From: Sipunculus nudus | Lineage: Eukaryota > Annelida > Sipuncula > Golfingiida > Sipunculidae | Length of the DNA: 64,000 bases | NCBI GenBank assembly: GCA_026874595.1 | Contig: CM049314.1 | Coordinates: forward strand, 16,236,729 to 16,300,728 | Direction: 5' to 3' | Part shown: piece by piece, positions 29,435 through 39,222 of the stretch | How the letters are laid out: the number at the start of each line of letters is the position of its first letter | How positions within the stretch are numbered: the stretch's first letter is position 1 | The notes under the pieces: model-generated | The model's database searches: none | Seen by the model: the letters and a program-made list of their open reading frames with translations, nothing else | What the model was told of the DNA's origin: nothing | Made by a program: the position numbers and the translations under genes

Positions 29435-30562
29435 GTGAGAAGGACAGGCATGGGTGTCGCTGGTGGTGACTGGATTTCGTGTTCGCAGAGGTTTGCTTAC
29501 CATTTGGTACTGTTTTTTGTATTGATGGGGTGTATCCTCCGGCTTACTTTATTTTTTGTACTGTACAGTGACCTATGTCTGGCAACCTATGTGACTCCTA
29601 GATCGGCTGCGCCTTCTCCGTACCATGTATTCAGATTCTTCGACATCAATCTGACAAACAGCGAGGCCCAGTATGCGTGCGGTATGTTACAGGATGGCAG
29701 GTGGTACCTGCCTGCACCGGATGACAGCCATGACGGGTTATCGTTCCACACAGAATTGACTGATTTCATGAACAGTACTGGTATTTCCGAAGCGTGGATT
29801 TCGCTGAAAGGGAACAAGCTCAAAGAATGGCGGGTGTCCGGGACGAAACCTTTCAAAGGCAGGGTACAGCATAACGGGGAGCAACACAAACACTGCGCCA
29901 GAATACAATCTCGATATGAAGCTGCTGTGAGTGAGTCGTGTAATGACGACGTCAAAATGTTTGTATGCGTTGTACCGTCTTCTAGCCATCTGTTCTTCAG
30001 TAATCTCTGCAACGGACAGTACGGACCGTGCTACGCGATATTGCGTGGCGCCGCAAGTTGGTTTGCGGCTAAAAGCATGTGCGTTTACATAGGGGCACGC
30101 TTGGCCGTGGTTCATAATGGGGAGGAAGCTAAAGCGCTGAATAAGTTCATAAAATCTAAGATATCCGGTGCAACGGAATATTGGGTGGACATGGTGAACC
30201 ACGTTTGGCAATACCGTCTGCGCGGAAACCGGACTGCGGTTCCCGACATGTACTTTTGGTACAGACAACGACCTGCCACCGGGAAAAACTGTGCCGTTGT
30301 AAGGAAATACCCAGACGGATATTTCTGGGAAGCTGTGGACTGCGACAGCCGCCATAAAATCGTCTGCATGAGTCATCGTTCTTTATCGACAAGAAGTGAT
30401 GGCGCAATGGTCAACGTGCCTACACGCTACCCGCACAACGCATCGGATACTGCTACTGCTACTGGGACATATTCTACCGCGTCATCACACCGCTCTATAT
30501 CGCACGCCGTTATCATACGTACATGTCTATCACTGTGCGTCAGTATCATTACGTCAATCTAA
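29435..30562 (+). CDS. Double C-type-lectin-like surface protein, 375 aa
   Basis: A hydrophobic N-terminal segment (about residues 20-46) acts as signal peptide or anchor. CTLD1 (about 58-170) has A-W-I-S-L-K-G and closing Cys residues. CTLD2 (about 178-318) is more typical: W-F-A-A-K-S-M-C, then G-A-R-L-A-V-V, then a tryptophan-rich core and N-C-A-V-V with final V-D-C and I-V-C. A Ser/Thr-rich stalk and a hydrophobic C-terminal end (about 350-375) could be a GPI signal or tail anchor. Such proteins may mediate attachment or mimic host lectins. No clear calcium-site E-P-N or Q-P-D motif is present, so sugar binding is doubtful. Met6 is an alternative start. Confidence 0.8.
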   Translation: MRRTGMGVAGGDWISCSQRFAYHLVLFFVLMGCILRLTLFFVLYSDLCLATYVTPRSAAPSPYHVFRFFDINLTNSEAQYACGMLQDGRWYLPAPDDSHDGLSFHTELTDFMNSTGISEAWISLKGNKLKEWRVSGTKPFKGRVQHNGEQHKHCARIQSRYEAAVSESCNDDVKMFVCVVPSSSHLFFSNLCNGQYGPCYAILRGAASWFAAKSMCVYIGARLAVVHNGEEAKALNKFIKSKISGATEYWVDMVNHVWQYRLRGNRTAVPDMYFWYRQRPATGKNCAVVRKYPDGYFWEAVDCDSRHKIVCMSHRSLSTRSDGAMVNVPTRYPHNASDTATATGTYSTASSHRSISHAVIIRTCLSLCVSIITSI

Positions 30563-30840
30563 AAAATCAGACGGGAGGATCATGAAAAACAATACGCCCC
30601 CGTATGGGGATTCACATGCGCGGAAGATATTACCCAGGAAGTAACATGACACAACGTGATGCATGTAAATTACTTGCTTATCAGATATTTCCTTTTTTTT
30701 GTGCGTAGGCCGGTGAGGTGGATGTTTTAACACTCCTGATGCTGTAACGAAAATTAAACCTGGTTTTTCCCGAAACATTCCCGGGGTGTAACATGACGCA
30801 CTGTCACGAACTTGACACGACGACTGTTGCATCACGCAGC

Positions 30841-30848
30841 TATATAAA
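30841..30848 (+). promoter_or_regulatory. TATA box of second lectin-like gene
   Basis: TATATAAA, about 165 bases before the ATG at 31010. Confidence 0.5.
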
Positions 30849-31009
30849 GACCAGGTCTGCCGGAGATTTGAATCATATTCGCCCAGTCTTCACAGCAGCC
30901 TGGTGTTCCGTCGGACCGAAGCCTCTGTTGCAGTAAGTGTTGTTACGTGTTACGCTTGTTCTATGCTAGAACAAGTTCTCCCAGTGTGTGAACGCTGTTC
31001 CGTATCATC

Positions 31010-32317
31010 ATGCTACGTTTCCATCTGCTGTATCTGTTGTTGTTCGTCACCACGTCTGCTGGCCGTCCACATCCAGCGTTCCGTTCTCTCGGGTTGTCGG
31101 TGACAAACGCTGAAGCCGGGCACGCGTGCAGTATCTTAGGAGGGGAGACGTGGGCCCTGCCTGTACCCGACAATGTGTCAGACGCTGTAGCGTTTCATGA
31201 AAGACTGACTGCCTTTATGAGCAGCACTGGTGTTACGGAATCATGGATCTCTCTGAAAGGGAAGATGCTCAAACAGTGGCGCGTGTCTGGCCGCTATCGT
31301 TTCTGCGGTACTATACGCCAGGTGTACAATATGCCGGGGAAACATTGCGCTCTGTTGAGACCTAGGGGGAGCACCCTCATCCCCTTTTACTGCAATGGAC
31401 GCGACGTTGACTTTGGTTATGTCTGCGAACTGCCTACCGCTACCGGGTGTCCTCTGTGGTTTTCAGGACATTACTGTGAGTGCAAACACCGGAACGGACC
31501 TTGCTACATATTCGGACCTGGTGTCGGCAGTTGGTTTGAGGCTAGGAATCTGTGTGTTAGCATAGGAGCGCGGTTGGCCTCGGTCAAGAACGAAAAAGAG
31601 ATAAAGGCATTGTCCAGAGTGCTCTACAAGTCTATTTTAGCGCGTCACGTGTACTGGCTTGATGTTGTGGACCACGTTTGGGAATACCATTTCTCAGGCA
31701 ACCGGTCTGCTATTCCAGACATTTACTTTTGGTACAAAGACCAACCTAAGCCAAATATAAACTGTGCCATCGTCAGGAAATTCCCCAAAGGTTTCTTGTG
31801 GAAAGCTGTGCCGTGCCACAGCCGCCACCAGGTGATTTGTATGAACACCTTCGAACGGCACCAGAGCGTCGCGTCTGCGTACGACTTGTCTGTCAGCCCG
31901 GCTCAGGATACTGCCACCTCCCGGTACCCGCTCCGTATTCCTCATCAGCTGCACGTACATGCGTTTGCCGATCCCTCAGGACTATCTGCACGTGATCCAG
32001 GTGTATGCAAAGACGCATACATGTCGTCAGGAGACGACTCTGAACCAGGCGCTCCGTATATACTATTTTCAGGCAGCAGCCCTGCACCTAGCACTGTTTC
32101 TTCTATATCCAACAACGCAAACAAAGACGGCTATGTTAATGTACGTTCGCTCACAAGTCCCAGTCCCATGATACCCGTCGATCCACAGCCTGTTATTCCC
32201 ACAGTTGCCCCCACACACGCAATGAGAAATCTGTCTGCCGGTTTTCGAAAGCCGTTTGCAGACACATCACTGCTGCTGTCCATAGTCATCAATGCTTTAA
32301 ACGTCTGCATACGTTAA
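31010..32317 (+). CDS. Double C-type-lectin-like surface protein, 435 aa
   Basis: A paralog of the gene just upstream. It has a clean signal peptide (L-L-Y-L-L-L-F-V, cleavage near residue 18), CTLD1 (about 25-140, A-x-H-A-C, W-I-S-L-K-G-K) and CTLD2 (about 155-285, W-F-E-A-R-N-L-C, G-A-R-L-A-S-V, V-Y-W-L-D-V-V, N-C-A-I-V). A long Ser/Thr/Pro stalk runs from about 290 to 410. A hydrophobic C-terminal tail suggests a membrane or GPI anchor. The two genes are a tandem duplication in which this copy gained a longer mucin-like stalk. It is likely a virion or infected-cell surface protein. Confidence 0.82.
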   Translation: MLRFHLLYLLLFVTTSAGRPHPAFRSLGLSVTNAEAGHACSILGGETWALPVPDNVSDAVAFHERLTAFMSSTGVTESWISLKGKMLKQWRVSGRYRFCGTIRQVYNMPGKHCALLRPRGSTLIPFYCNGRDVDFGYVCELPTATGCPLWFSGHYCECKHRNGPCYIFGPGVGSWFEARNLCVSIGARLASVKNEKEIKALSRVLYKSILARHVYWLDVVDHVWEYHFSGNRSAIPDIYFWYKDQPKPNINCAIVRKFPKGFLWKAVPCHSRHQVICMNTFERHQSVASAYDLSVSPAQDTATSRYPLRIPHQLHVHAFADPSGLSARDPGVCKDAYMSSGDDSEPGAPYILFSGSSPAPSTVSSISNNANKDGYVNVRSLTSPSPMIPVDPQPVIPTVAPTHAMRNLSAGFRKPFADTSLLLSIVINALNVCIR

Positions 32318-32578
32318 GATTTGCTGCAGTCGAGGAGGGTAAAATGGAAATAGGACTGTTCTGTCGCATTCGGACGACTAGCTCTGTATATACTTAGACC
32401 ATGTATAGTATAATCAAGATGTTTTCTTTTGTACAGTTGTTAGTGTCATGCAGTTTGTGTGTTATGATATATATTTGGAATTGTACAGTATTTCATACGA
32501 GTTAACCACCCCATTTACCTGTGTGGGTAGGGTAAGGCAAGGGTGACTGTATACATCGTGTGACGTGTAGCTTTATAC

Positions 32579-32584
32579 AATAAA
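32579..32584 (+). terminator. PolyA signal of second lectin-like gene
   Basis: AATAAA, about 260 bases after the stop at 32317. Confidence 0.5.
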
Positions 32585-32690
32585 CACATTTGTACTATGT
32601 CAAGGTTTTGTTTTGTTTTTATCTCTCATGCTCAAACACGAAATGATTGTGAACCCACTTGTGAATGACTGTTTGTGAATCCACAAAACC

Positions 32691-32696
32691 TTTATT
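32691..32696 (-). terminator. PolyA signal of the transposase-like gene
   Basis: AATAAA on the minus strand, about 120 bases after the stop at 32816. Confidence 0.5.
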
Positions 32697-32815
32697 TTTT
32701 TCTACCGCGACACTAATGTTTTGTTACGGTAGATTCAACAACATCACTTTATAAACACATAACACATCGATTTGCATTATATACAAACATTCGATTTAAC
32801 ACAGGCCCTCCATGT

Positions 32816-34633
32816 TCACAGTGCGGGTGCGTACACCCTGGCGCATTGCTTCAACAGTTGGTCGGGTGACAGGGCCCCTTCCTGGTATTGTGCCCACAGC
32901 TCGAACAAGCGACCTTGCATGTCCCTGTACAGTGACCGTTGGTAGCGGGCGACTTTATGTTCTGGCAACAGCTGCACCTGAACTCTTATGTTTAAGGCCT
33001 CCTCGTACAGGAGGGCTATCAACAGGTACAGAGAAATATTTGTCCTTTTCACCCGGCTTTGTATCCTGCGGTGCCACCCTTCACAGTCATTGTTGGTTCT
33101 CACGCTCTGCATGAATCCGGACCAGGCGGCGGGAGGCCACGTTGTAGAGTTTATCCACGTCTTCCGCACGTAGCGGGTCAACCTGCGCAGTGACTGTTTG
33201 AGTGTGGCGTTTTCCAGACGGTTGAAAGCCCCTGGTATCTCCGATGCTGGTAGGAAAGGCAGTGCTAGCAACCGTCGGCATGTCTTGTGTACCAGGTTGT
33301 TGCGGGTGTAGGCCGACTGCAGGCCCAGGCTTTGCACATGCCTCCATACGGCTTGGGTCCAGTGGAAAGCGCATCCTTTTAACCGGACGCTCGGCATGAC
33401 CTTCCTGACGGCGTTCCATACAGCCTTCTCGAAGTCCAGCATTATTTCTTGTACGCACGTGGTCGGGGGCAGCAACCCCATCAAGTGTTTGAAAACGTCA
33501 ACGTAATCCTTTTCACGTTTCCCGGACATCAACACGAACACCAGTGGGACCTGTTTGTAAGTGTCGTTGCGGCGTATGAACACGTGCACGCTGTACAACT
33601 GGGTGAAAGGTTGTTTCACGAGCTTGAAGGTGCCGTCCATGTACCACCGTTTCGCTTTGGCGAGCAGTTGCAGCATGTTGCGTGTTGCAAACACGAGGTG
33701 CCTCTTGCCGTCGGTTTGTATGTCACCGTGCAGGAAATCTGTTGGGACGGCTCTTTCTTCCAAGTGGAAGTCGAGGTTCCTGGGGTGAGGAGGTCTCTTG
33801 TTCTGTCTGTGCCTGTTTGCTGCGCGTATCAGGTGTTTGGTTTTAGGTATGGCCGTGCAGATTTCGCCGGGTTTCAGGTCCCTGCGTAAAACCCCTTCCA
33901 CCACCTCGCCTGCCGGCGCGAACAGGTCAGCTTCTGCCTTTTTCTTTATGCTCCACGATATCTCGGCAGCCCTGTGAGCACCCGGGAGGGGACCGTGTGT
34001 GTGGGAATGAATGCCGGGTTGGAAATGGTGTTTGCCGCCTCTTGTTCTTTGCACGACGGAAGCTTGGCAGCGGGCGCGTTTGTTGCGTTTGATGCAGTTC
34101 CAGTAGACGACGCCGTTCCTCCGGAATTTCACTGTGAAACTGTACCCTGTATCTGTGAAAAGTTTGTCCTTACCCCGTTTGCTGCCACCGGATACCAAGT
34201 GCCATTTTGTCCGGTTCGCCTGATCGAGGAGCGTTTCCTGTTCGGCGTCGGCGTGTTCGTCATCGCTTCCTGTGACCGACGTTTCGTCAAACACGTCAGG
34301 CGTCCCGTAGATGTCTGCAGCGTCACGTTGTCCATGACCTTGTCCGCTCTTGCTCAGGCACCGAGGCGAGTTCTGTGTTGATCGCGGGCTCGAGTGGCAA
34401 GAGCCAGACAGTACGTCACAAAGGCTGACGTGGAGGTTTTTTTCCTTGTCCGGGCCAGAGGGACTGCTTTCAACGCTGCTGCTGTTTATGTCGTACAGGG
34501 TGACGGAAAGCCTCTGCCTTTTGTTTTTGGGTGTTGCTTCTGGCGTTGAGTTTGACCGTTTCTTCTGTAACTGCATGTTTTCCGGGTTCGAACGTCGCTC
34601 GCACTGGGTCGGCATGTCATCTGTGCAGGGCAA
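32816..34633 (-). CDS. FLYWCH-MULE transposase-like protein, 605 aa
   Basis: The N-terminal 140 residues are disordered with basic clusters. A FLYWCH zinc finger follows (about 143-213: W-H-L-V-S-G-G, Y-W-N-C180, C189, and H209, H211, H213). A MULE-type RNase-H-fold transposase domain lies at about 300-540. The catalytic DDE set appears intact: D333 in M-D-G-T-F, D400 in L-D-F-E, E518 in N-N-D-C-E-G-W-H, with C421-x2-H424 between the second Asp and the Glu. The family cuts and pastes DNA; FLYWCH fingers bind DNA. The gene is intronless and flanked closely by viral-type genes with its own polyA signal, and I see no terminal inverted repeats beside it. It could be a captured gene reused by the virus, or the transposase of the whole element. 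Confidence 0.87.
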   Translation of the reverse strand: MPCTDDMPTQCERRSNPENMQLQKKRSNSTPEATPKNKRQRLSVTLYDINSSSVESSPSGPDKEKNLHVSLCDVLSGSCHSSPRSTQNSPRCLSKSGQGHGQRDAADIYGTPDVFDETSVTGSDDEHADAEQETLLDQANRTKWHLVSGGSKRGKDKLFTDTGYSFTVKFRRNGVVYWNCIKRNKRARCQASVVQRTRGGKHHFQPGIHSHTHGPLPGAHRAAEISWSIKKKAEADLFAPAGEVVEGVLRRDLKPGEICTAIPKTKHLIRAANRHRQNKRPPHPRNLDFHLEERAVPTDFLHGDIQTDGKRHLVFATRNMLQLLAKAKRWYMDGTFKLVKQPFTQLYSVHVFIRRNDTYKQVPLVFVLMSGKREKDYVDVFKHLMGLLPPTTCVQEIMLDFEKAVWNAVRKVMPSVRLKGCAFHWTQAVWRHVQSLGLQSAYTRNNLVHKTCRRLLALPFLPASEIPGAFNRLENATLKQSLRRLTRYVRKTWINSTTWPPAAWSGFMQSVRTNNDCEGWHRRIQSRVKRTNISLYLLIALLYEEALNIRVQVQLLPEHKVARYQRSLYRDMQGRLFELWAQYQEGALSPDQLLKQCARVYAPAL

Positions 34634-35238
34634 TATTTGCTAATGTGACGGCCCGCATGTCACAACACATGCTGCGAGGCGGTGTCGGTTGTCATGGGAG
34701 CCACTGCTGTGTATGCAAATACTGACCTAGATAACCAGAACATCGTTACGTCCATACACGTGTTTCAGTGAAGACAGGGATAGTGGCGGGCAGGGGCGGG
34801 GAGAGGAATGGTGAGCGAAACGCATTTGAGTGGTATGACATCAGTTTACAAAAGCTTCAGCCGGGCAATCCGTGTTGCAATAATCAGGGAAGGGAGAGGG
34901 TTAGGGACCTGCTATCTGGATTTGAGCATACATGATCAAACGTTAGACTGTGTTTGCAAATTGTGAGGGGAGGTATTTGCTACGTTCCGTTCGTACAGAC
35001 ATACATGTTTCAGTCCCATCTTGATTCGCGCAGGGCATCATCAAACCAAACAAACACGTTCAACCAAGTACATATTGTTTATTAAAACTAACCAGTAAAC
35101 GTCAAGAAAAACTGAAACACAAAATACACTGTAACCAATTCAATACATGAATATAATACATGACAATTTTAACACAAGTCCTTCACACAAGTCCTTTCAC
35201 TTACACGCAGCCATTACGAAGCCGGTCAAATGTTTTGA
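34634..35238. other. Intergenic with minus-strand polyA signal
   Basis: Upstream region of the transposase-like gene and downstream end of the next minus-strand gene (AATAAA at 35083-35078). No gene or inverted repeat is recognised. Confidence 0.5.
35078..35083 (-). terminator. PolyA signal of the 488-residue gene
   Basis: AATAAA on the minus strand, about 155 bases past the stop at 35239. Confidence 0.45.
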
Positions 35239-36705
35239 TCACGGACAGCATGAGGTGCGCCGGGTATCGTTTGGACCCGCGACCAATCTTACAGATTTCG
35301 CTTGGACGACGTCTGGTTCTGTTGCAACTCTCACTTTCCATACACTTTGATACGTGTGCCCGGTACCTGTGCCAGCCAAACATGTGTTGCAGCTGTTCGT
35401 GCACGCGTAAACCCACTTGCCGTACGGGGTGGCGACGCATCCGACGTTGTACGTTTTTCTTTCAATTTTTGCGTATTGCGTGCGTACGAGCGTGAACATT
35501 CCGGTCGCGGCGTCGCAGTTGGCGAGTTCCAACTCCCATCCCAAGGAGAACCACATGTAAAACAACGTGAAACTAATGAACCTGGCGTTCCGCAGTGACA
35601 ATATCTTTTCCTCTGGTATCTCCAGTACGAGCCGGTGGACGTCAGTCTTTTCACTGTGTGTCCTTTTCCCTCTGACTGCGTACATTGTTTTCTGGAGCTT
35701 ACATCCGAGCACGTGAACCAGGGCGTTCAGCATGATGTGTGGTTGCTTGTCGTGGTCTGTTCCCTCTGACAAAGCAGGCATATCGGTACCCAGCTTGGTG
35801 GGCATTTGGAAACATTCCCCCATTGAGCGCCAGGTGTCGTACAGGATGCGAAAGATGTCTTTGCGGCGCGGTATTTGTTTTGCCGTCAGCAGTGATACTT
35901 TCGTGCTGACGTGTTTTCCGATATGCAGCATACACACGTTACGAATGTGAACCCTTGACGCCTTGCGGAGCATTGTCTGCGGCGGATCGCGCACCTGACG
36001 TTCGGTGTACCGGTGAGACGTTACATCCACAACGGGCATGCAGCATATCTGTTGGAACAGGTGTCCTTCGTTCGAAATCACGTGTTTCACACACGGTCGG
36101 TAAACAGTCTGCGGGTTTGTTTCAGCGGGTTCCCCTGTTTTCGTGTTAAGGATGGGAATCTGTTGTATCTGGTGCACACTCAGTAAACCTGCTTCCAAGC
36201 AGGTCAGGGGCGCGTTTACGGTGTATCCCATGTGCCACAGCAGGTACAGCAGGTACGCAACACCATATTGACCGAGCGCACTGTGATTGCCAGAAAGATC
36301 AAAAGTCATCTCACCCTCGGGACCCGTGAACAGCCACTCTATGTCGTGCATCTGACAGATCCCCTCTACGGTTTTCAAGGAGACTCCTGATTCCTTCAAT
36401 GTCCTGCAGTTGTCGGTGTGTGAGGAATCCATGGTGAACCGCGACATGTCGCGCATCATTGTTTCCCATGTCTCCATACACAGGGACGACGGTAACCCGT
36501 GCTCACCGTCTGCACTTGATCTCAGTCTTTCCTGGTCACGCCACATCTGTTGGGTTGACCAGTTGAGTGCTTTGATGAGTACACGTGCTTTGTTATCGCG
36601 AACACGTAAACGGGCAGACATACCCGGTAGCAGTCCTCCTTCCACATCTGCTCTTGAATATATGTTGATCGGAACGAATGGAACACTGTGCAGACGGTCT
36701 GCCAT
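35239..36705 (-). CDS. Unrecognised protein, 488 aa
   Basis: A long ORF with normal protein composition and no membrane segment. The middle part has several Cys/His residues (I-C-C-M-P, C-M-L-H-I-G-K-H-V). The C-terminal third has a beta-rich look ending in a Cys cluster (C-T-N-S-C-N-T-C). I do not recognise a family. It is the first of a same-strand run of genes from 35.2 to 42.0 kb (488, 395, 359, 55, 368 and 431 residues). This suggests they are core viral genes expressed in one time class, but that is only inferred from arrangement. Confidence 0.75.
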   Translation of the reverse strand: MADRLHSVPFVPINIYSRADVEGGLLPGMSARLRVRDNKARVLIKALNWSTQQMWRDQERLRSSADGEHGLPSSLCMETWETMMRDMSRFTMDSSHTDNCRTLKESGVSLKTVEGICQMHDIEWLFTGPEGEMTFDLSGNHSALGQYGVAYLLYLLWHMGYTVNAPLTCLEAGLLSVHQIQQIPILNTKTGEPAETNPQTVYRPCVKHVISNEGHLFQQICCMPVVDVTSHRYTERQVRDPPQTMLRKASRVHIRNVCMLHIGKHVSTKVSLLTAKQIPRRKDIFRILYDTWRSMGECFQMPTKLGTDMPALSEGTDHDKQPHIMLNALVHVLGCKLQKTMYAVRGKRTHSEKTDVHRLVLEIPEEKILSLRNARFISFTLFYMWFSLGWELELANCDAATGMFTLVRTQYAKIERKTYNVGCVATPYGKWVYACTNSCNTCLAGTGTGHTYQSVWKVRVATEPDVVQAKSVRLVAGPNDTRRTSCCP

Positions 36706-36977
36706 CCTTTGTCTTGTTGTTGTTGTGGCACCTTGTGCGCACAGTTAGACTTGCAGTAACAAAGTGTGTCTGATCTGTAACGGCGAACCGGTTAAATATG
36801 TTCACGGCAAGGACAAACAGGCGGCCAAAACCAGCCAATAGGCGCTCTCAGAAATTGCTCGTCTAAGCATGACCCGCGTGCTGACGTCACGCCGTACTTG
36901 CACCTGCACGTAGAAAATGTCAGCGCCAATAGCCGTTGCGCAATCTGGCTGGTTCAGGCAAGAATCACCCGTACCCG

Positions 36978-38165
36978 TCATGTGAAATAATGACCGTCAG
37001 CTACGACCTGCACGCAGGAACGAGAGTCCATCGGTCGCCACTTTATGGTTGACACGAGTCGCACTGGCGTGCGGCACTGCGGGCACGGAATGTGTTCCGT
37101 GGTTGCTACTCCTCTCGCTCGGTTGTCTGTATGTACTTGTGCCATTTTTTTGTAACACGCAAGGCACACGTAATGTTCGCACTGGCTGAACACCACGTAT
37201 TCCGCCTGCCCGCTTTTCTTCGGGTGATCGCGTGCAGCTTCCTCACAATTCTCCTGGCAGACGCTGCAAGATAGACGGCATGTCAGCATGCACCCGTGCC
37301 CCATGCGTTTCATAACCCCGTTGAAGATGTCAAGCATTTCATTGTAACTGCAACCGTAACACAAGTCTGATATGAGATGGATCCAGGCTAATTTCCGTAC
37401 CTGCCTCTCACAGGTTATCTGGTGTGTCCGCCTGTTCCTGAATATGTGTTCGGTATCGGCGTATGTCTTCAGGACCGCGTTTCTCGCGGCTTTCAGGTAA
37501 CTGTTTACTGACGTGCGGAGGTATCTCATTGTATCCTTACGTTGTTTGCGTGGACGATCACTTTCCTCGAAGTGTACGCTGTCTGTGGTACGTTCATCAG
37601 CGAGGTGTGACACGCCTGGTGTCTCACGCGACATCGTCTTCCAGTAGGTGCTTTGCAAAAGCCTCGTGAGAGATAGTTTGTAAACGTCGGCCTCGTGAAC
37701 ACCCGAAGCGCTCAGCTGCTGCAGGTGTCTGCGGCTTGCTGCCAGGCGAGGGATAAAGTCCGCTTGTTCCGATAAACTTGCCAGGTACTTCGGTAAGTGC
37801 GGTGTCAGTTCGCCTGCCGTGTATGGAATGTGATTATCGTCACGTGTCACGTCCTGCGGTAATCGCTTCTCGTTCAAGGTTGCTTCCGTTTTTTTATCCA
37901 ACCGACCGAGTTCACGGGTGCCCCACCAAATGAGATGTCTTTCCAGGCTCCACAGTCCCAGTGCGGCGTCTTCGTCGATGGTACGTGGGGTGTCGGGGTG
38001 GACTACATGTGTATGTGGCACAGATGATATCGATTCCGATTCCTCCCGCCTTTGTCTCGCACCGAGAGATTCTCCGTTGCCGGCCTCAGTTCTCCGTCGT
38101 AAGCTGATGGGCGCCAGAGGTTGCAGAGACTGTAACACGTCGTGGTTTAAAACCGACATGCCCAT
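36978..38165 (-). CDS. RING-finger protein with C-terminal RING, 395 aa
   Basis: The first 290 residues are helical and unrecognised. The C-terminal 100 residues hold a RING-like domain: C-S-V-C, a long insertion rich in charged residues, C-E-H-Y-V-C-L-A-C, then after another loop C-P-Q-C-R-T-P-V. The loops are longer than in the IAP-type RINGs at the left of the window, so it is a separate RING lineage. Probable E3 ligase. The start at 38165 overlaps the end of the upstream gene by about 80 bases; Met3 is also possible. Confidence 0.75.
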   Translation of the reverse strand: MGMSVLNHDVLQSLQPLAPISLRRRTEAGNGESLGARQRREESESISSVPHTHVVHPDTPRTIDEDAALGLWSLERHLIWWGTRELGRLDKKTEATLNEKRLPQDVTRDDNHIPYTAGELTPHLPKYLASLSEQADFIPRLAASRRHLQQLSASGVHEADVYKLSLTRLLQSTYWKTMSRETPGVSHLADERTTDSVHFEESDRPRKQRKDTMRYLRTSVNSYLKAARNAVLKTYADTEHIFRNRRTHQITCERQVRKLAWIHLISDLCYGCSYNEMLDIFNGVMKRMGHGCMLTCRLSCSVCQENCEEAARDHPKKSGQAEYVVFSQCEHYVCLACYKKMAQVHTDNRARGVATTEHIPCPQCRTPVRLVSTIKWRPMDSRSCVQVVADGHYFT

Positions 38166-39165
38166 CCGCTTTGCCCATCGTTACTCGTACGTCTGCAATG
38201 ACTGCGCCTGTCAGGAGCGACTGCCACGTTTTTAATACTGTCACCTTTGGGGCACGCGTGTCTTCCGGCAGAGTGCTGTTTTCACAAACGGGTGCACCTC
38301 TCCAGCGGGTCACGGGTCGTGTTGACAATGCCCTCTCCGGGTCTATCAAACCGGTCTCAGGGTTACAGGCATCCAGAGGAGGCAGCCGTGGGTACAACAT
38401 CTTCATACACGTTGAAAACCCCCGTCCCTGTCCAACAGCATATTCCGTTTTGCTGATTTCGGCGTCTTCTTTAGCACAGGCGGTTTCTATCGCACACACG
38501 GCTGTCCTGTACGCAGCGGATGCGATATGGGAAATATCCGCTTCCCGCTGTTGTGGATTGTATCCCGGGACACCGGCCAACCAGCTGTTGTGTCGTGCGA
38601 TAATTTCCCACGTGTACACGAGGGATCCGAAATCGACCGGCGAAGCTGTTAATAACCGGGGGAATACCTGTCGTTTGAACCTCTCGAGCGTTGGTACGCG
38701 GCAGACCGGCATGTGCCTGGCCATATCAAATATGAATATACAATACGCAGCTGTGGCAGGGCAAGGTTTGCACGTTATCGATGTGACACACTTGTATATT
38801 GCTGTACACCACCTGAGCAGGCGAGACCTGCGGCATGTGCGGTTGGATGTTTCGTTGCGTAAACCGAACAGCGACATCTTGCACGTGAGGAGGGGCACGG
38901 CATCTGGAGGGTTTGAAGGCATCTTGTTCACTGGGTGCTTATATTTCTGCAACCCGACTTTTGTATTGGTATTCCTGTTGTAGATGGAGTACTTTGTACT
39001 CTCACGTGACTCTGCATGGTTTAATGCTGCCCGCAGTTTCATCGAATAAATGTCAGAAACATTTAGCTGAAATCCGTTTCCTCTGTCTTCTGTTTGTGCG
39101 CGATGGTGTATGTATTTCATGTTGCGCCCGCAGATATCATATCGACCGCACGTTACATTTCTCAA
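38086..39165 (-). CDS. Unrecognised protein, 359 aa
   Basis: The minus-strand ORF runs opposite a 270-codon plus-strand ORF (38171-38983). I prefer the minus strand because it continues a run of minus-strand genes and has more protein-like composition (for example C-N-P-E-T-G-L-I-D-P-E-R and L-K-T-W-Q-S-L-L-T-G). No domain is recognised. The N-terminal 140 residues are less convincing, and the real start may be an internal Met such as the one in the M-A-R-H-M-P-V-C-R-V context. Confidence 0.6.
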   Translation of the reverse strand: MRNVTCGRYDICGRNMKYIHHRAQTEDRGNGFQLNVSDIYSMKLRAALNHAESRESTKYSIYNRNTNTKVGLQKYKHPVNKMPSNPPDAVPLLTCKMSLFGLRNETSNRTCRRSRLLRWCTAIYKCVTSITCKPCPATAAYCIFIFDMARHMPVCRVPTLERFKRQVFPRLLTASPVDFGSLVYTWEIIARHNSWLAGVPGYNPQQREADISHIASAAYRTAVCAIETACAKEDAEISKTEYAVGQGRGFSTCMKMLYPRLPPLDACNPETGLIDPERALSTRPVTRWRGAPVCENSTLPEDTRAPKVTVLKTWQSLLTGAVIADVRVTMGKADGHVGFKPRRVTVSATSGAHQLTTEN

Positions 39166-39222
39166 ATAACAAAATGTCAGCTGTGTTTAATAGCATACTA
39201 TTTGTCACGAATAAACGTTGGG

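Larger units (their letters stand above)
32318..32815. other. Convergent gap with polyA signals on both strands
   Basis: AATAAA at 32579-32584 on the plus strand serves the lectin-like gene. AATAAA on the minus strand at 32696-32691 serves the transposase-like gene. Nothing else is seen, and no terminal inverted repeat for the transposase is visible. Confidence 0.6.

Noticed and set aside
38171-38983. 270-codon plus-strand ORF
   Set aside because: It is antisense to a minus-strand gene that fits the local gene run and has better composition.
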